From positions 1,674,001 to 1,738,000 of the forward strand of contig NZ_AP017315.1 of NCBI RefSeq assembly GCF_002355395.1: 64,000 bases of DNA. Direction: 5' to 3'. Of this stretch, positions 9,541 to 18,737 are shown one piece after another (the first letter of the stretch is position 1; every line of letters starts with the position of its first letter). The position numbers were made by a program, and so were the translations under genes. Below the pieces are notes generated by a model. It was given only the letters and a program-made list of their open reading frames with translations, did no database searches and was not told the DNA's origin. The DNA comes from Microcella alkaliphila (lineage in GTDB: Bacteria > Actinomycetota > Actinomycetes > Actinomycetales > Microbacteriaceae).

Positions 9541-10287
9541 TCACCAGCGGCCGAGTGTGGTCGACAGCACGCTGAGAGCGGCGGGCCCCGCCGTCGAGGT
9601 GCGCAGCACGGTGTCGCCGAGGCGCACCGGTCGCGCGCCGGCGGTCGTCAGTGCGGCGAGCTCGTCGGGCGCGACACCCCCCTCGGGCCCGACGACAAGC
9701 AGCACCTCGCTGCCCAGCTCATCCGGCGTGAGTGCGCTCAGCCGGTCCGGTGCGGTGGGCTCGAGCACGAGCACACTGACGTCCACTTCCCCGGCCTGCG
9801 CGACGAGCTCGCGGGTCGTCGCGATCGGTGCCACGGAGGGCACGCGCGGGCGAATCGCCTGCTTGGAGGCCTCCCGCACGATCGTCTGCCAGCGGGCGCG
9901 GCCCTTATCTGCCTTCGGCCCTTTCCAGATCGAGACGCTGCGGGCGGCCTGCCACGGCACGATGGCGTCGACACCCAGCTCGGTCGCGGCCTGGATGGCC
10001 AACTCATCGCGGTCGCCCTTCGCGAGCGCCTGGACGAGCGTGAGGCGCGTCGGGGGCTCGGGATGCGCATCCACGCTCTCGAGGACGAGCACGACCCGAT
10101 CGGGCGCCGCGTCGCGCACGCCTCCGAGCGCGATCGTTCCCGCGCCGTCGCCGACGCGCACCGTTTCGCCAGCGCGCAGGCGTGCGACCGTGACGGCGTG
10201 ACGGGCATCAGGACCGGTCAGGGCGACCTCGTGGCCCGCGGCGGCGCTGGCCAGCGCGAGCGTCTCGTCGAGGTAGAAGTGCGCCAC
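9541..10287 (-). CDS. rsmE: 16S rRNA m3U1498 methyltransferase
   Basis: SAM-dependent SPOUT methyltransferase that modifies U1498 of 16S rRNA. The 248-residue protein has an N-terminal PUA-like domain, the LVQALAKGDR segment, and a knotted C-terminal domain with VVGPEGGVAPDE and RLGDTVLRTSTAGPAAL, the typical RsmE signatures. It follows dnaJ by 10 bases in the hrcA operon. Confidence 0.96.
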   Translation of the reverse strand: MAHFYLDETLALASAAAGHEVALTGPDARHAVTVARLRAGETVRVGDGAGTIALGGVRDAAPDRVVLVLESVDAHPEPPTRLTLVQALAKGDRDELAIQAATELGVDAIVPWQAARSVSIWKGPKADKGRARWQTIVREASKQAIRPRVPSVAPIATTRELVAQAGEVDVSVLVLEPTAPDRLSALTPDELGSEVLLVVGPEGGVAPDELAALTTAGARPVRLGDTVLRTSTAGPAALSVLSTTLGRW

Positions 10288-10297
10288 GCCGCCGACG

Positions 10298-11395
10298 CTA
10301 CAGGTTCAGGAAGCGGTCACGCAGCTTCGAGAACAGCCCCTGCTGGAAGGTCGAGAACTGCGGAGGCACGGGCCGGCGGCTCTGCGCAAACTCTTGGATG
10401 AGCTTCGTCTCTTTGCTGTTGAGCCTCACCGGCGTGACCACCTGAATGCCGAGCTTCAGGTCGCCGCGACCGGCGCCGCGCAGGCGCGTAATACCGCGTT
10501 CTTTCACGGTCAGCACCTCGGCACTCTGCGTGCCCGGCTTGATCTCGATGGACACGTCGCCGTCGAGCGCGGGCAGGGTGACGGTCGTGCCGAGGATCGC
10601 GTCGGCCATCTGCACCTCGACGGTGGCCATCAGGTCGTCGCCCTGGCGGCTGAACGTCTCGTGCGTCTTCACCTTGATCTCGAGGTAGAGGTCACCGTTG
10701 GGGCCGCCGGCGGGGCCCACCTCGCCCTGTCCGGGCAGTTGGATGCGCAGGCCGGTGTCGACGCCGGCGGGAATGTCGACGGGGATCGAGCGGCGGGCGC
10801 GCACGCGGCCCTGACCGGCGCACGACGGGCACGGGTTCGGGATGACCGTGCCGTAACCGCGGCAGGATCCGCACGGCGACGAGGTCATCACGTTGCCGAG
10901 CAGGCTGCGTACCGTGCGCTGAATCTGGCCGGAGCCGCGGCAGATGTCGCAGGTGATGGGCTCGGTTCCGGGGGCGCAGCACGAGCCGTTGCAGGTCTCG
11001 CAGAGGATCGCCGTGTCGACATCGAGGGTGCGGGTCGTGCCGAAGATAATCTCGTTCAGCTCGACCTCGACGCGCAGGAGGGCGTCCTGGCCGCGCTCGC
11101 GGCGCGATCGGGGGCCGCGCTGCGACTGACCGCCGCCGAAGAACGTCTCGAAGATGTCGCCGAAGCCGCCAAAGCCGCCGCCCATGCCGCCGGAGCCGCC
11201 GAGGTCGTACTGCTGGCGCTGGTTCGGGTCGCTCAGCACATCGTACGCGTGCGTCACCTGCTTGAAGCGCTCGGCCGCCTCGCTCGACGGGTTCACGTCG
11301 GGGTGCAGCTCGCGCGCGAGGCGCCGGTAGGCCTTCTTGATGTCGTCGGCGCTCGCGTCTCGGGCGACCCCGAGGGTCTCGTAGTGATCTGCCAC
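10298..11395 (-). CDS. dnaJ: Chaperone DnaJ (type I)
   Basis: Hsp40 co-chaperone of DnaK, 365 residues. The J domain at the N-terminus has HPD (31-33); a Gly/Phe-rich linker ([17 protein letters not shown]) and four CxxCxG zinc repeats follow ([31 protein letters not shown]). The first repeat reads [12 protein letters not shown] rather than the usual CxxCxGxG. It lies directly behind hrcA, as for the actinobacterial DnaJ2 copy; a dnaK-linked copy may exist elsewhere. Confidence 0.96.
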   Translation of the reverse strand: MADHYETLGVARDASADDIKKAYRRLARELHPDVNPSSEAAERFKQVTHAYDVLSDPNQRQQYDLGGSGGMGGGFGGFGDIFETFFGGGQSQRGPRSRRERGQDALLRVEVELNEIIFGTTRTLDVDTAILCETCNGSCCAPGTEPITCDICRGSGQIQRTVRSLLGNVMTSSPCGSCRGYGTVIPNPCPSCAGQGRVRARRSIPVDIPAGVDTGLRIQLPGQGEVGPAGGPNGDLYLEIKVKTHETFSRQGDDLMATVEVQMADAILGTTVTLPALDGDVSIEIKPGTQSAEVLTVKERGITRLRGAGRGDLKLGIQVVTPVRLNSKETKLIQEFAQSRRPVPPQFSTFQQGLFSKLRDRFLNL

Positions 11396-12421
11396 TTAGC
11401 GTTCGTCCTCACCCAGTAGGCGGCTGACATAGCGCGCGACGGCGCGTACCGCTGCCATGTTGTTCGAATAGTCCATGCGGGTCGGGCCCAGAACGCCCAG
11501 CCTCGCCGATTGATCTGCGCCCATGCTGTACGGCGACGTCACAACCGCCGCCTCGTGCAGGGCCTCCGCATTCTCGCGGCCGATCCGAGCCGCGACCGCC
11601 TGCGAGTCGAGTTCCATCTCGCTGAAGAGCTTGAGCAGGGTCACCTGCTCCTCAATGGCCTCGAGCACCGGGTACACGCTGCCGGCGAAGTCGCCCTCTG
11701 TGCGCACGAGGTTCGCCGCCCCCGCCATGACGAGCCGATCTTGCCGGTGCGCATCCACGTGGCCGACGAGGGCCTCGGCGACGACGCGAACGGCGTCCCG
11801 TCGCTCGGGTGCGAAATGCTCGCCGAGAACGTCGGCGAGGCCGCCGACGTCCGCGAGCGGCCGGCCGTCGAGAAGCGCGTTGACCTTCGCGCGCAATTCG
11901 CCGACGAACACCTCGTCGGCCTCGAGCGGAAGCTCGATGATGCGCTGGTCGACCCGCCCACCGTCGGTGATGAAGACCGTCATGAGACGGGTCGCCGTCA
12001 TCGGCACAAACTCGACGTGACGAACGCGGGCATTGCCGAGCGTCGGGTACTGCACGAGCGCCACCTGGTTGGTGAGCTGGCTGAGCAGGCGCACGGTGCG
12101 GGCAAACACGTCGTCAAGGTCGATCGACTGATCGAGGAACTGCGCGATCGCCTGGCGCTGGCCAGCGCTCAGCGGCCGCAGCTCGGCGAGCTGGTCGACG
12201 AACATCCGGTAGCCCTTGTCGGTCGGAACGCGGCCGGAGGACGTGTGCGGCGCGGCGATCAACTCTTCTTCCTCGAGAAGGGCCATGTCGTTGCGAATCG
12301 TCGCCGAACTCACCCCGAACTGGTGACGCTCGACCAGGGCCTTCGAGCCCACGGGTTCTCGCGAGGACACGTAGTCCTGCACGATGGCGCGAAGCACCTG
12401 CAGTGCTCGATCCGACACCAT
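11396..12421 (-). CDS. hrcA: Heat-inducible transcription repressor HrcA
   Basis: Repressor of class I heat-shock genes that binds CIRCE operators. The 341-residue protein begins MVSDRALQVLRAIVQDYV and has the N-terminal winged helix (SSREPVGSKAL, SSATIRNDMALLEE) and the HrcA effector domain. The start ATG 12421 is chosen because a strong AAAGGGGG site precedes it; longer upstream frames lack one. The stop abuts the dnaJ start. A CIRCE-like inverted repeat lies about 40 bases upstream, implying autoregulation of the operon. Confidence 0.96.
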   Translation of the reverse strand: MVSDRALQVLRAIVQDYVSSREPVGSKALVERHQFGVSSATIRNDMALLEEEELIAAPHTSSGRVPTDKGYRMFVDQLAELRPLSAGQRQAIAQFLDQSIDLDDVFARTVRLLSQLTNQVALVQYPTLGNARVRHVEFVPMTATRLMTVFITDGGRVDQRIIELPLEADEVFVGELRAKVNALLDGRPLADVGGLADVLGEHFAPERRDAVRVVAEALVGHVDAHRQDRLVMAGAANLVRTEGDFAGSVYPVLEAIEEQVTLLKLFSEMELDSQAVAARIGRENAEALHEAAVVTSPYSMGADQSARLGVLGPTRMDYSNNMAAVRAVARYVSRLLGEDER

Positions 12422-12458
12422 GCGATGCCCCCTTTCGTGCCGCTCGCCGCCGCCATTC

Positions 12459-12485
12459 CTGGCACTCACCTGACGTGACTGCCAA
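12459..12485. promoter_or_regulatory. CIRCE-like operator
   Basis: CTGGCACTC, nine bases, GACTGCCAA. The arm length and the 9-base spacer match the CIRCE consensus TTAGCACTC-N9-GAGTGCTAA, with the arm positions mostly conserved. It lies upstream of hrcA, where HrcA would repress its own operon. The rightward DUF4870 gene starts about 175 bases away, so an effect on it is possible but unsupported. Confidence 0.75.
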
Positions 12486-12660
12486 TTCTACCGCGGGGCG
12501 CGGGCGCGAAATCGTTGCCCTCGCGGTGCGGCGCGAGTACGGTCGAGCGTGTGTCAGTGCCAACGAAGGCGTTCCGTGCTCTCCGACGGCGCCGGCACGG
12601 TCATGCTCCACCCCGGGTATTCATACGCACCGTTCGCTCGCTCGAAAGGCAGTTCACCCC

Positions 12661-13059
12661 ATGACTGACACCCCTCCTCCCCCCGCGTCGTCGGCCGCAC
12701 CGGCGCCGCTCAGCGAGGCCGAAGACCGCCAGTGGGCCTCGTTCGCGCACCTCGGCGGCATCATCGGCATCCTGCCGTCGCTCATCATCTTCCTGATCTT
12801 CAAGGACCGCGGAACCTTCACGCGTCAGGAGTCGAAAGAGGCCCTGAACTTCCAGATCACGATGGCCATCGCCCAGATCGCCGTGTTCATCCTGAACTCA
12901 ATCCTCACCACAGTGACGTTCGGCCTCTGGGCGCTGATCGGCTGGATCTTCCCGCTCGGGCTCTGGGTGCTCTCGCTCATCTGGAGCATCATGGGCTTCC
13001 AGAAAGCGAAGGACGGCGTGGCCTACCGCTACCCGTTCGCGCTGCGCCTCATCAAGTAG
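12661..13059 (+). CDS. DUF4870 membrane protein
   Basis: A 132-residue protein with a Pro/Ala-rich N-terminus, a DRQWASFAHLGGIIGILPSLIIFLI helix region and two more hydrophobic segments, ending YPFALRLIK. This is the DUF4870 (Tic20-like) family of small membrane proteins, whose function is unknown. The ATG at 12661 has AAAGG upstream. A second family member follows after a strong hairpin, apparently as a tandem duplication. Confidence 0.88.
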   Translation: MTDTPPPPASSAAPAPLSEAEDRQWASFAHLGGIIGILPSLIIFLIFKDRGTFTRQESKEALNFQITMAIAQIAVFILNSILTTVTFGLWALIGWIFPLGLWVLSLIWSIMGFQKAKDGVAYRYPFALRLIK

Positions 13060-13083
13060 GCGCCGCCTGACCGATCACACGAC

Positions 13084-13113
13084 GAGGGGCTCGGCCGCAG
13101 GGCCGGGCCCCTC
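13084..13113 (+). terminator. Hairpin terminator after the first DUF4870 gene
   Basis: GAGGGGC (13084-13090) pairs with GCCCCTC (13107-13113), with inner GGCC pairing. It is a GC-rich stem without a clear T-run, 24 bases after the stop codon. Confidence 0.6.
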
Positions 13114-13149
13114 TCGCGTGCAGGGCACTGCTGGGTGTTTACTGGCCTC

Positions 13150-13527
13150 ATGACTGACGTGCCTCCCCCGAGCTCGCCGTATGCCGCCCCGCCGCAGCCG
13201 ATGCGGCCGGAAGACGAGAAACTCTGGGCCACCCTCATTCACATCGGCGGGATCTTCTTCGGATTCCTCCCCGCGCTGATCGGATACCTCGTGCTGAAGG
13301 ACCGCGGTCCGTTCGTGCGCGACCACACGGCGACGGCGCTCAACTTCCAGCTCACGATGCTGATCGCGGCGATCGTTGGCAGCGTGTTGACGCTCGTGCT
13401 GGTGGGCTTCTTGATCTTGGTGGGGGTGTCGATCGCGATCCTCGTGCTGTCGATCCTCGCCGCAGTGGCCGCGAACCGCGGCCAGGCCTACACCTACCCG
13501 CTCGCGATTCGCTTCATCAAGAACTAA
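13150..13527 (+). CDS. DUF4870 membrane protein, second copy
   Basis: A 125-residue paralogue of the preceding gene: Pro-rich start, EDEKLWATLIHIGGIFFGFLPALIGYLVLKDRGPFVRDHTATALNFQ, then two helices and YPLAIRFIKN at the end. The shared ALNFQ(I/L)TM and closing YP-RxIK segments show common descent. The ATG at 13150 is preferred to GTG 13135 because the conserved MTD start matches the first copy. Function unknown. Confidence 0.88.
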   Translation: MTDVPPPSSPYAAPPQPMRPEDEKLWATLIHIGGIFFGFLPALIGYLVLKDRGPFVRDHTATALNFQLTMLIAAIVGSVLTLVLVGFLILVGVSIAILVLSILAAVAANRGQAYTYPLAIRFIKN

Positions 13528-13536
13528 GCGCAGCGG

Positions 13537-14778
13537 TTACGCGGGCTCGGGCAGCAGCCGACGCACAACCGCGTCGGCGAGGAGGCGGCCGCGCGCCGTG
13601 AGCACGAGGCGGCCTGCGATGGCGAGGCGAGCATCCACGAGTTCGTCGGCGATGAGACCGGCGACCGCGGTGCGTCCGGGCGCATCGAGCGCGCTGACCG
13701 ACAGGCCGAGGGCCGTGCGGGTCTCCAGCAGCACGCGCTCGACCCGCCGCGTCTCGGCGTCGAGCGTTTCGCGGCCCGCAGCCGGGCTCAGGGCAGACGC
13801 GAGGCGCTGCGCGTAGGCGGCCGGGTGCTTCACGTTCCACCAGCGCACGCCGCCGACGTGGCTGTGCGCGCCGGGACCGACGCCCCACCAATCCTCACCG
13901 GTCCAGTAGGCGAGATTGTGGCGCGAGCGATGAGCGTTGTCGCGCGCCCAGTTACTGACCTCGTACCAGGCGTATCCGGCCGAGGCGAGCCGTGCATCCA
14001 GGTGCTCGTACATGTCGGCGTGCAGGTCGTCATCGACCGGGGGCACCTCGCCGCGGGCGATCTGGCGAGCGAGCTTCGTGCCCTCCTCGACGATCAACGC
14101 GTAGGCGCTCAGGTGGTCGGGCTCCGTCGCGAGCGCCGCGTCGATGCTGCGGTCAAGGTCGGCGAGGCTCTCGCCGGGCGTGCCGAAGATCAGGTCGACG
14201 CTCACCTGCAGGCCCGCCGCACGCGCCTCGGCGACCCGCCGCGGCACGTTCTCGGGGTCGTGGGTGCGCTCGAGCGTCGCCAGCACGTGCGGGACCGCCG
14301 ACTGCATGCCCAGGCTCACCCGGGTGAAACCCGCCTCGGCAAGCTCGGCGAGACCGCGCGCATCGATGGAGTCGGGGTTCGCCTCCGTCGTCACCTCCGC
14401 GCCGTCGGCGAGGCCGAAGGCGCCGCGCACGGCGTCGAGCATGCGGGCAAGGTCGCGCGTCGGCAGAAGGGTGGGGGTTCCGCCGCCGAAGAACACCGTG
14501 CTCGCGGGGCGGGGCGGAAGATCGGCCTCGGCGAGCACGCGGGTAGCAAGCTCGACCTCCGCGATTGCCTGCTCGGCGAAATCGGCCCGGGACGTTCCCC
14601 GCACCTCGTCGGCCGTGTAGGTGTTGAAGTCGCAGTATCCGCAGCGCACGCGGCAGTAGGGCACGTGCAGGTAGACGCCGAAGGCCCGGTCGGCGGCGCC
14701 GTCGGCGACGGTCGCCGGCAGGGCCCCGTCGTCGGGGGCCGGGTCGGCGAGGGGCAGGGCGCTGGGCATCACCACCAT
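13537..14778 (-). CDS. hemW: Radical SAM coproporphyrinogen III oxidase-like protein HemW
   Basis: Radical SAM protein of 413 residues with the cluster motif CRVRCGYC (Cys42, Cys46, Cys49), GGGTPTLLP and a C-terminal HemN-like domain. HemW proteins are thought to be haem chaperones rather than true coproporphyrinogen oxidases. The start could also be the ATG at 14769. It converges on the second DUF4870 gene with a 9-base gap and diverges from the HAD gene. The usual order lepA-hemW-hrcA is broken here, because lepA lies about 15 kb away. Confidence 0.93.
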   Translation of the reverse strand: MVVMPSALPLADPAPDDGALPATVADGAADRAFGVYLHVPYCRVRCGYCDFNTYTADEVRGTSRADFAEQAIAEVELATRVLAEADLPPRPASTVFFGGGTPTLLPTRDLARMLDAVRGAFGLADGAEVTTEANPDSIDARGLAELAEAGFTRVSLGMQSAVPHVLATLERTHDPENVPRRVAEARAAGLQVSVDLIFGTPGESLADLDRSIDAALATEPDHLSAYALIVEEGTKLARQIARGEVPPVDDDLHADMYEHLDARLASAGYAWYEVSNWARDNAHRSRHNLAYWTGEDWWGVGPGAHSHVGGVRWWNVKHPAAYAQRLASALSPAAGRETLDAETRRVERVLLETRTALGLSVSALDAPGRTAVAGLIADELVDARLAIAGRLVLTARGRLLADAVVRRLLPEPA

Positions 14779-14822
14779 TCTCGCCGGTCTGGCGCCTGGC
14801 CGACGCCTGAAAGGATGGAGAC

Positions 14823-15491
14823 GTGACCACGATTCTCTGGGACGTCGACGGAACCCTGCTGCTCAACTCGTTCACCGGCGGCGGCGAGCTCTACCACACC
14901 GCTGTCGAGCGGGCCGTGGGCCGCGAGCTCAGCCCGCCGCTCCCCCGCACCCACGGCAAGACCGACGGCCACATCCTCACCGACATCCTCGAGCACTTCG
15001 GCTTCGACGCGGCCGAGTGGCACGAGCGGGCTCGAGTCGCGCTCGACGAGCTGTCGGTCGAGCGCGCGGAGGCGGGCGATCGTCGAGAGATCGCGCCGGG
15101 CATCCGAGAGGCACTCGATCAGGCGGATGCCCGTGGCTGGGTCAACGCACTACTCACCGGCAACTCGGCCACCCGCTCCCGCGTCAAGCTCGACGGCTCG
15201 GGGCTCGGCGCCGACCGATTCGACTGGAACCGCTCGTTCTTCGGGGCGACCGCGCCCGAGCGCAGCGACATCACCCGGGCGGCGCGCGCCGCTCTGCCCG
15301 ACGAAACCCTCGTGATCATCGGCGACACCCCGCGCGACGACGAGGCGGCGGTGGCAGCGGGCATCCCGTTCATCGCGGTGGCGACCGGGGTGTTCAGCGT
15401 CGAGGAACTGCGAGAGACGTCAGCGGTGCTCGTCGTGCCCACCATCGACGGGCACCTCGACGAGGTGATGGCGGCGATCGAGGCGCTGTAG
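14823..15491 (+). CDS. HAD-superfamily phosphatase (PGP-like)
   Basis: A 222-residue HAD hydrolase with DVDGT (7-11) as motif I, LLTGNS as motif II, and GDTPRDDEAA as motif IV. The cap insertion after motif I and the overall length fit phosphoglycolate-phosphatase-like enzymes; the substrate is not evident. GTG start with GGAG upstream (AAAGGATGGAGACGTG). Confidence 0.9.
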   Translation: MTTILWDVDGTLLLNSFTGGGELYHTAVERAVGRELSPPLPRTHGKTDGHILTDILEHFGFDAAEWHERARVALDELSVERAEAGDRREIAPGIREALDQADARGWVNALLTGNSATRSRVKLDGSGLGADRFDWNRSFFGATAPERSDITRAARAALPDETLVIIGDTPRDDEAAVAAGIPFIAVATGVFSVEELRETSAVLVVPTIDGHLDEVMAAIEAL

Positions 15492-15496
15492 CTGAG

Positions 15497-15883
15497 CTAC
15501 GCGCCGAGCGCGCCGCCCACCGTCTGCACGAACCAGATCTGGTTCATGCGGTAGACCATCACCGCCACGGTGACCGCAACCACGCCCAAGATGATGGTCG
15601 CCCAGCGGGTGCGATCGATGAGCGCCCACACAACGCCGGCGACCACGAGCAGCAGCGCCACGATGAGGTAGAGCCACCACTCGACGATGTCGCCGGTCGG
15701 GTCGTTGCCGACGAGCGGCTGCACGATGCCGACGACGATCTGCGCAATGAGCAGTAGCGCGACGAGGGCGCTCCCGAGCACCGTCACGTCGTCGGGGCGA
15801 CGCCCCATCGCGCCGAAGACCAGCGCGATCAGACCAACCAGCGTGGCGACGCCGATCTGCACGAAGCTGAACCACTCGATCAC
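15497..15883 (-). CDS. Four-helix membrane protein of unknown function
   Basis: A 128-residue hydrophobic protein with helices near residues 5-25, 35-55, 68-88 and 94-113. No family is recognised. It converges on the HAD gene with five bases between the stops and lies upstream of the truB end on the same strand, probably in an operon with truB. Confidence 0.7.
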   Translation of the reverse strand: MIEWFSFVQIGVATLVGLIALVFGAMGRRPDDVTVLGSALVALLLIAQIVVGIVQPLVGNDPTGDIVEWWLYLIVALLLVVAGVVWALIDRTRWATIILGVVAVTVAVMVYRMNQIWFVQTVGGALGA

Positions 15884-15936
15884 GGTGTACTCCTGGGCGG
15901 CGGGGGTCTGCGATGCGGGCTGTGCAGTGCGGGGGT

Positions 15937-16854
15937 CTACGGCTCCTGCGGGAACCCCGTCAGAATACGGCCCCGTCCCGCCTCAACGCTGAGCAACGCC
16001 ACGAGACGGCCCTGCATGTCGACGGCGGCGACCGGGGAAGCGTCGGCGATGTCCAGGCCGTCGAGCTTCTTGCCGTGCGACAGATCCCGCGTCTGGTCGT
16101 CCGTGGTGTGGAGGACGGGGAACAGGCGGGCGGCGACCTCGGCGGGCGGCGCGAGGAGGGCTGGGGCGGACGCGTCCCCGCCCGCGGCGACAAGAGCATC
16201 CAGGGTGATCGTCGCATCGTCGTCAACTGTGAACGGGCCGACGCGGGTGCGGCGCAGGGCCGTCAGATGCCCGCCGACGCCGAGGGCGGTGCCGAGGTCG
16301 CGGGCGAGCGCGCGGATGTAGGTGCCCGACGAGCAATCGACGACCGCGTCGACGTCGACGGAGTCACTCGTTCGGCGAATGTCGAGCACGTCGAAGCGCG
16401 AGACGGTCACGCGACGCGAGGCCAGCGTGACCTCCTCGCCCGCGCGCACGCGGTCGTACGCGCGGCGACCGTCGACCTTGATCGCGCTGACCGCGCTCGG
16501 CACCTGGTCGAGCTCGCCGGTGAGGGAGGCGACCGCGGCGGCGATGCGGTCGTCGGTGGCGGCGGCGAGCGCGGCGGCCGACGCTCGCTCGCCGATCGCG
16601 TCACCCTCGGCGTCATCGGTCGTCGTGCTCTGGCCGAGGCGGATCGTCGTCGTGTACTGCTTGTCGAGACCCACGAGATAGGTGAGCAGGCGCGTCGCAG
16701 GGCCCGCGCCCAGCGTCAGCAGGCCGGTGGCCGCAGGGTCGAGGGTGCCGGCGTGGCCGACCTTGCGCGTACCGAGGGCGCGACGAGCGCGAGCGACCAC
16801 GTCGTGGCTGGTGAGGCCGGCAGGCTTATCGACGAGCAGCAGGCCGGAGATCAC
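15937..16854 (-). CDS. truB: tRNA pseudouridine-55 synthase
   Basis: TruB converts U55 in the T-loop of tRNAs to pseudouridine. The 305-residue product starts MISGLLLVDKPAGLTSHD and contains GHAGTLDPAATG with catalytic Asp39 and a C-terminal PUA-like region. The GTG at 16854 is chosen because it leaves about 36 bases to the divergent panE start; an ATG at 16884 would leave only six. The usual ribF neighbour is about 9 kb away. Confidence 0.95.
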   Translation of the reverse strand: MISGLLLVDKPAGLTSHDVVARARRALGTRKVGHAGTLDPAATGLLTLGAGPATRLLTYLVGLDKQYTTTIRLGQSTTTDDAEGDAIGERASAAALAAATDDRIAAAVASLTGELDQVPSAVSAIKVDGRRAYDRVRAGEEVTLASRRVTVSRFDVLDIRRTSDSVDVDAVVDCSSGTYIRALARDLGTALGVGGHLTALRRTRVGPFTVDDDATITLDALVAAGGDASAPALLAPPAEVAARLFPVLHTTDDQTRDLSHGKKLDGLDIADASPVAAVDMQGRLVALLSVEAGRGRILTGFPQEP

Positions 16855-16890
16855 GGAGTCAACGCTACCGGCTCGACCTAGCATGGGCGG

Positions 16891-17901
16891 ATGCGCGTCA
16901 TCGTGATCGGAGCCGGAGCCGTCGGCGGGGTGCTCGCCGCGCTCCTCCACCGCGCGGGGCACGTCGTCGCGGTGGTCGCGCGCGGTGAGCACGCGGCGGC
17001 GATCGCGGCCGACGGTCTTCACGTCGACGGGGGCTGGGGCAAGTGGCGCGCCCGCGTCTCGGTCGTGGGCGGCGACGCCGAGGCAGCCGACCTTCTCGTG
17101 CTCGCCACGAAAGCGCATGACTCCGCGGCGGCGCTCCCAGAGTGGGCCGGCCACGACGGCACTCCGGTGCTGGTGCTGCAAAACGGTCTGGGTGGCGAGC
17201 AGGCGGTTCGGGATGCGCTTCCGAACTCTCCCGTCGCCGTCGGCCTGGCGCTGTTCGCCGTGAGCCTCACCGGCCCCGGTCGCATCACCGTGACCGGGCC
17301 GAACGGTCTGACGCTCGGAGGTGAAGACGACGCCGTGGCGGTCACAGAGCCGGTCTTGCGCCATGCGCTTCCGGCGGAGCTCACCGTCACCGACGACATC
17401 CGCGGCGCACAGTTCACCAAGCTGCTCATCAACCAGGTCAATGCCCTACCCGCCATCACCGGGCTGAGCGTCCAGCAGACCATCGCCGATGACCGACTCC
17501 GCCGCGTTCTCACAAGCGGGATGGTCGAAACCGTCGCTGTCGGCGACGCCGAGGGCGTCTCGTGGGGCCCGATCGGGGGCGTGAATGCGGACGCCGTCGC
17601 GCGCATTCGAGAGCGAGGCCGTGTCGCCGCCGACGAGCTGGCGAGGCGCCTGGCCACAGGGATGGGGGACGTGCCGAACCCGGCATCCATGCTGCAGAGT
17701 ATTCGCCGCGGTCGTGTGACCGAGGTCGATCAGATCAACGGTGTCATCGTCGCCCTCGGCGGTGCGCACGGCGTGCCCACGCCGGTGAACTCCGCGCTCG
17801 TTGCGCTCGTGCACGAGGTCGAACGCACCGGCGAGCACCTCAGCCCCGCGGACACCCTCGCCCGCCTCGCCCTCGCGCTCCCGTCAACAACTCAGGACTA
17901 A
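16891..17901 (+). CDS. panE: 2-dehydropantoate 2-reductase (ketopantoate reductase)
   Basis: NADPH-dependent reduction of ketopantoate to pantoate in coenzyme A synthesis. The 336-residue protein has the Rossmann motif GAGAVGG (7-13), LATKAHD, the catalytic-Lys segment FTKLLINQVNALPAITG and a C-terminal domain with PNPASMLQ. Many paralogues of this family exist, so the substrate is inferred. The last residues PSTTQD and the TAA stop come from a copy of the dispersed repeat (17883-17903), just as in the P-loop gene at 187. Confidence 0.88.
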   Translation: MRVIVIGAGAVGGVLAALLHRAGHVVAVVARGEHAAAIAADGLHVDGGWGKWRARVSVVGGDAEAADLLVLATKAHDSAAALPEWAGHDGTPVLVLQNGLGGEQAVRDALPNSPVAVGLALFAVSLTGPGRITVTGPNGLTLGGEDDAVAVTEPVLRHALPAELTVTDDIRGAQFTKLLINQVNALPAITGLSVQQTIADDRLRRVLTSGMVETVAVGDAEGVSWGPIGGVNADAVARIRERGRVAADELARRLATGMGDVPNPASMLQSIRRGRVTEVDQINGVIVALGGAHGVPTPVNSALVALVHEVERTGEHLSPADTLARLALALPSTTQD

Positions 17902-18012
17902 CGCGCGGGCACCTCCCGCCCCGCTCGTCAACAACTCAGGACTAGCGCGCGCGAACGCGCCCGTAGAGGCGGGTGTCGCGTCGTGCCGGACCGTTAGTCC
18001 TGAGTTGTTGAC
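17883..18012. repeat. Repeat cluster C3 (forward, forward, reverse)
   Basis: Forward copies at 17883-17903 (in the panE 3' end, supplying its stop) and 17927-17947, and a reverse copy at 17992-18012. Spacings are 44 and 65 bp. The cluster fills the gap between two convergent genes; the stop of the next gene is at 18017. Confidence 0.95.
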
Positions 18013-18016
18013 ACAC

Positions 18017-18487
18017 TCAGCCGCGGATCGCGGCGACGGCGGCCCAGGCGAGCGCGCCGAACGCGACGCCCCACAGGATGATCGAGATGATCTGCCAGAC
18101 GATGACCTTCTGCTTCGACGCGCCGATCCCCACCATGATTGACGACGTGATCTGGCTCGGCAGAATCCACTGACCGAGCAGGCTCACGCCGGGCACACCC
18201 CACTTGTCGAACGCTCGGGTGAAGCTCTGACGGCGGGGGCTCAGCGGCTTCTCGGCGTTCGTGAGCTTGTCGCGGGCGCCGCTCGTCGCGAGCACCACGA
18301 TCGTCATGGATGCAATGTTCCCGGCGATGGCGGCCAGGATCGCGACGATTGGCGTCACCCCGACGACGATCCCGATCGGGCCCGCACCGTACGACTCGAC
18401 GAACGGAATCGCTCCCGCCCCCATGACGGCGAGCCACTGCCACAGCGGGTCGACGGACGCGGTGAACTCTTGAATATCGGCAATCAC
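18017..18487 (-). CDS. Small multidrug-export-like membrane protein
   Basis: A 156-residue membrane protein with about four helices and the segment GAGAIPFVESYGAGPIG, characteristic of the Sm_multidrug_ex family (Pfam PF06695); the transport role of that family is not firmly established. A basic loop (KLTNAEKPLSPRRQSF) lies between helix pairs. Repeat clusters C3 and C4 flank the gene on both sides. Confidence 0.75.
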   Translation of the reverse strand: MIADIQEFTASVDPLWQWLAVMGAGAIPFVESYGAGPIGIVVGVTPIVAILAAIAGNIASMTIVVLATSGARDKLTNAEKPLSPRRQSFTRAFDKWGVPGVSLLGQWILPSQITSSIMVGIGASKQKVIVWQIISIILWGVAFGALAWAAVAAIRG

Positions 18488-18586
18488 GTGACTATCTCTC
18501 CTCAGGGTCAGCCTGCAACGTTACCGACACGAGGGTCACTCGCCATCCCCCGCGCGGGGGAACCCGCTCCCCCTCACGACCCATGT

Positions 18587-18726
18587 GTCAACAACTCAGG
18601 ACTAACGCCGCCAGCGGCCGTGATCGCGCCGCGGCAGACCGCGTGATGGCGCGTTAGTCCTGAGTTGTTGACACCGGGTGGGGCGGGCGCGGGCGCCGCG
18701 GCGCGCGCTAGTCCTGAGTTGTTGAC
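18587..18726. repeat. Repeat cluster C4 (forward, reverse, reverse)
   Basis: Forward copy at 18587-18607, reverse copies at 18652-18672 and 18706-18726, with spacings of 65 and 54 bp. It lies 11 bases after the stop of the short aldehyde dehydrogenase gene and upstream of the small membrane protein, both leftward. The rest of 18488-18737 shows no gene. Confidence 0.93.
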
Positions 18727-18737
18727 GCAGCAGAGAG

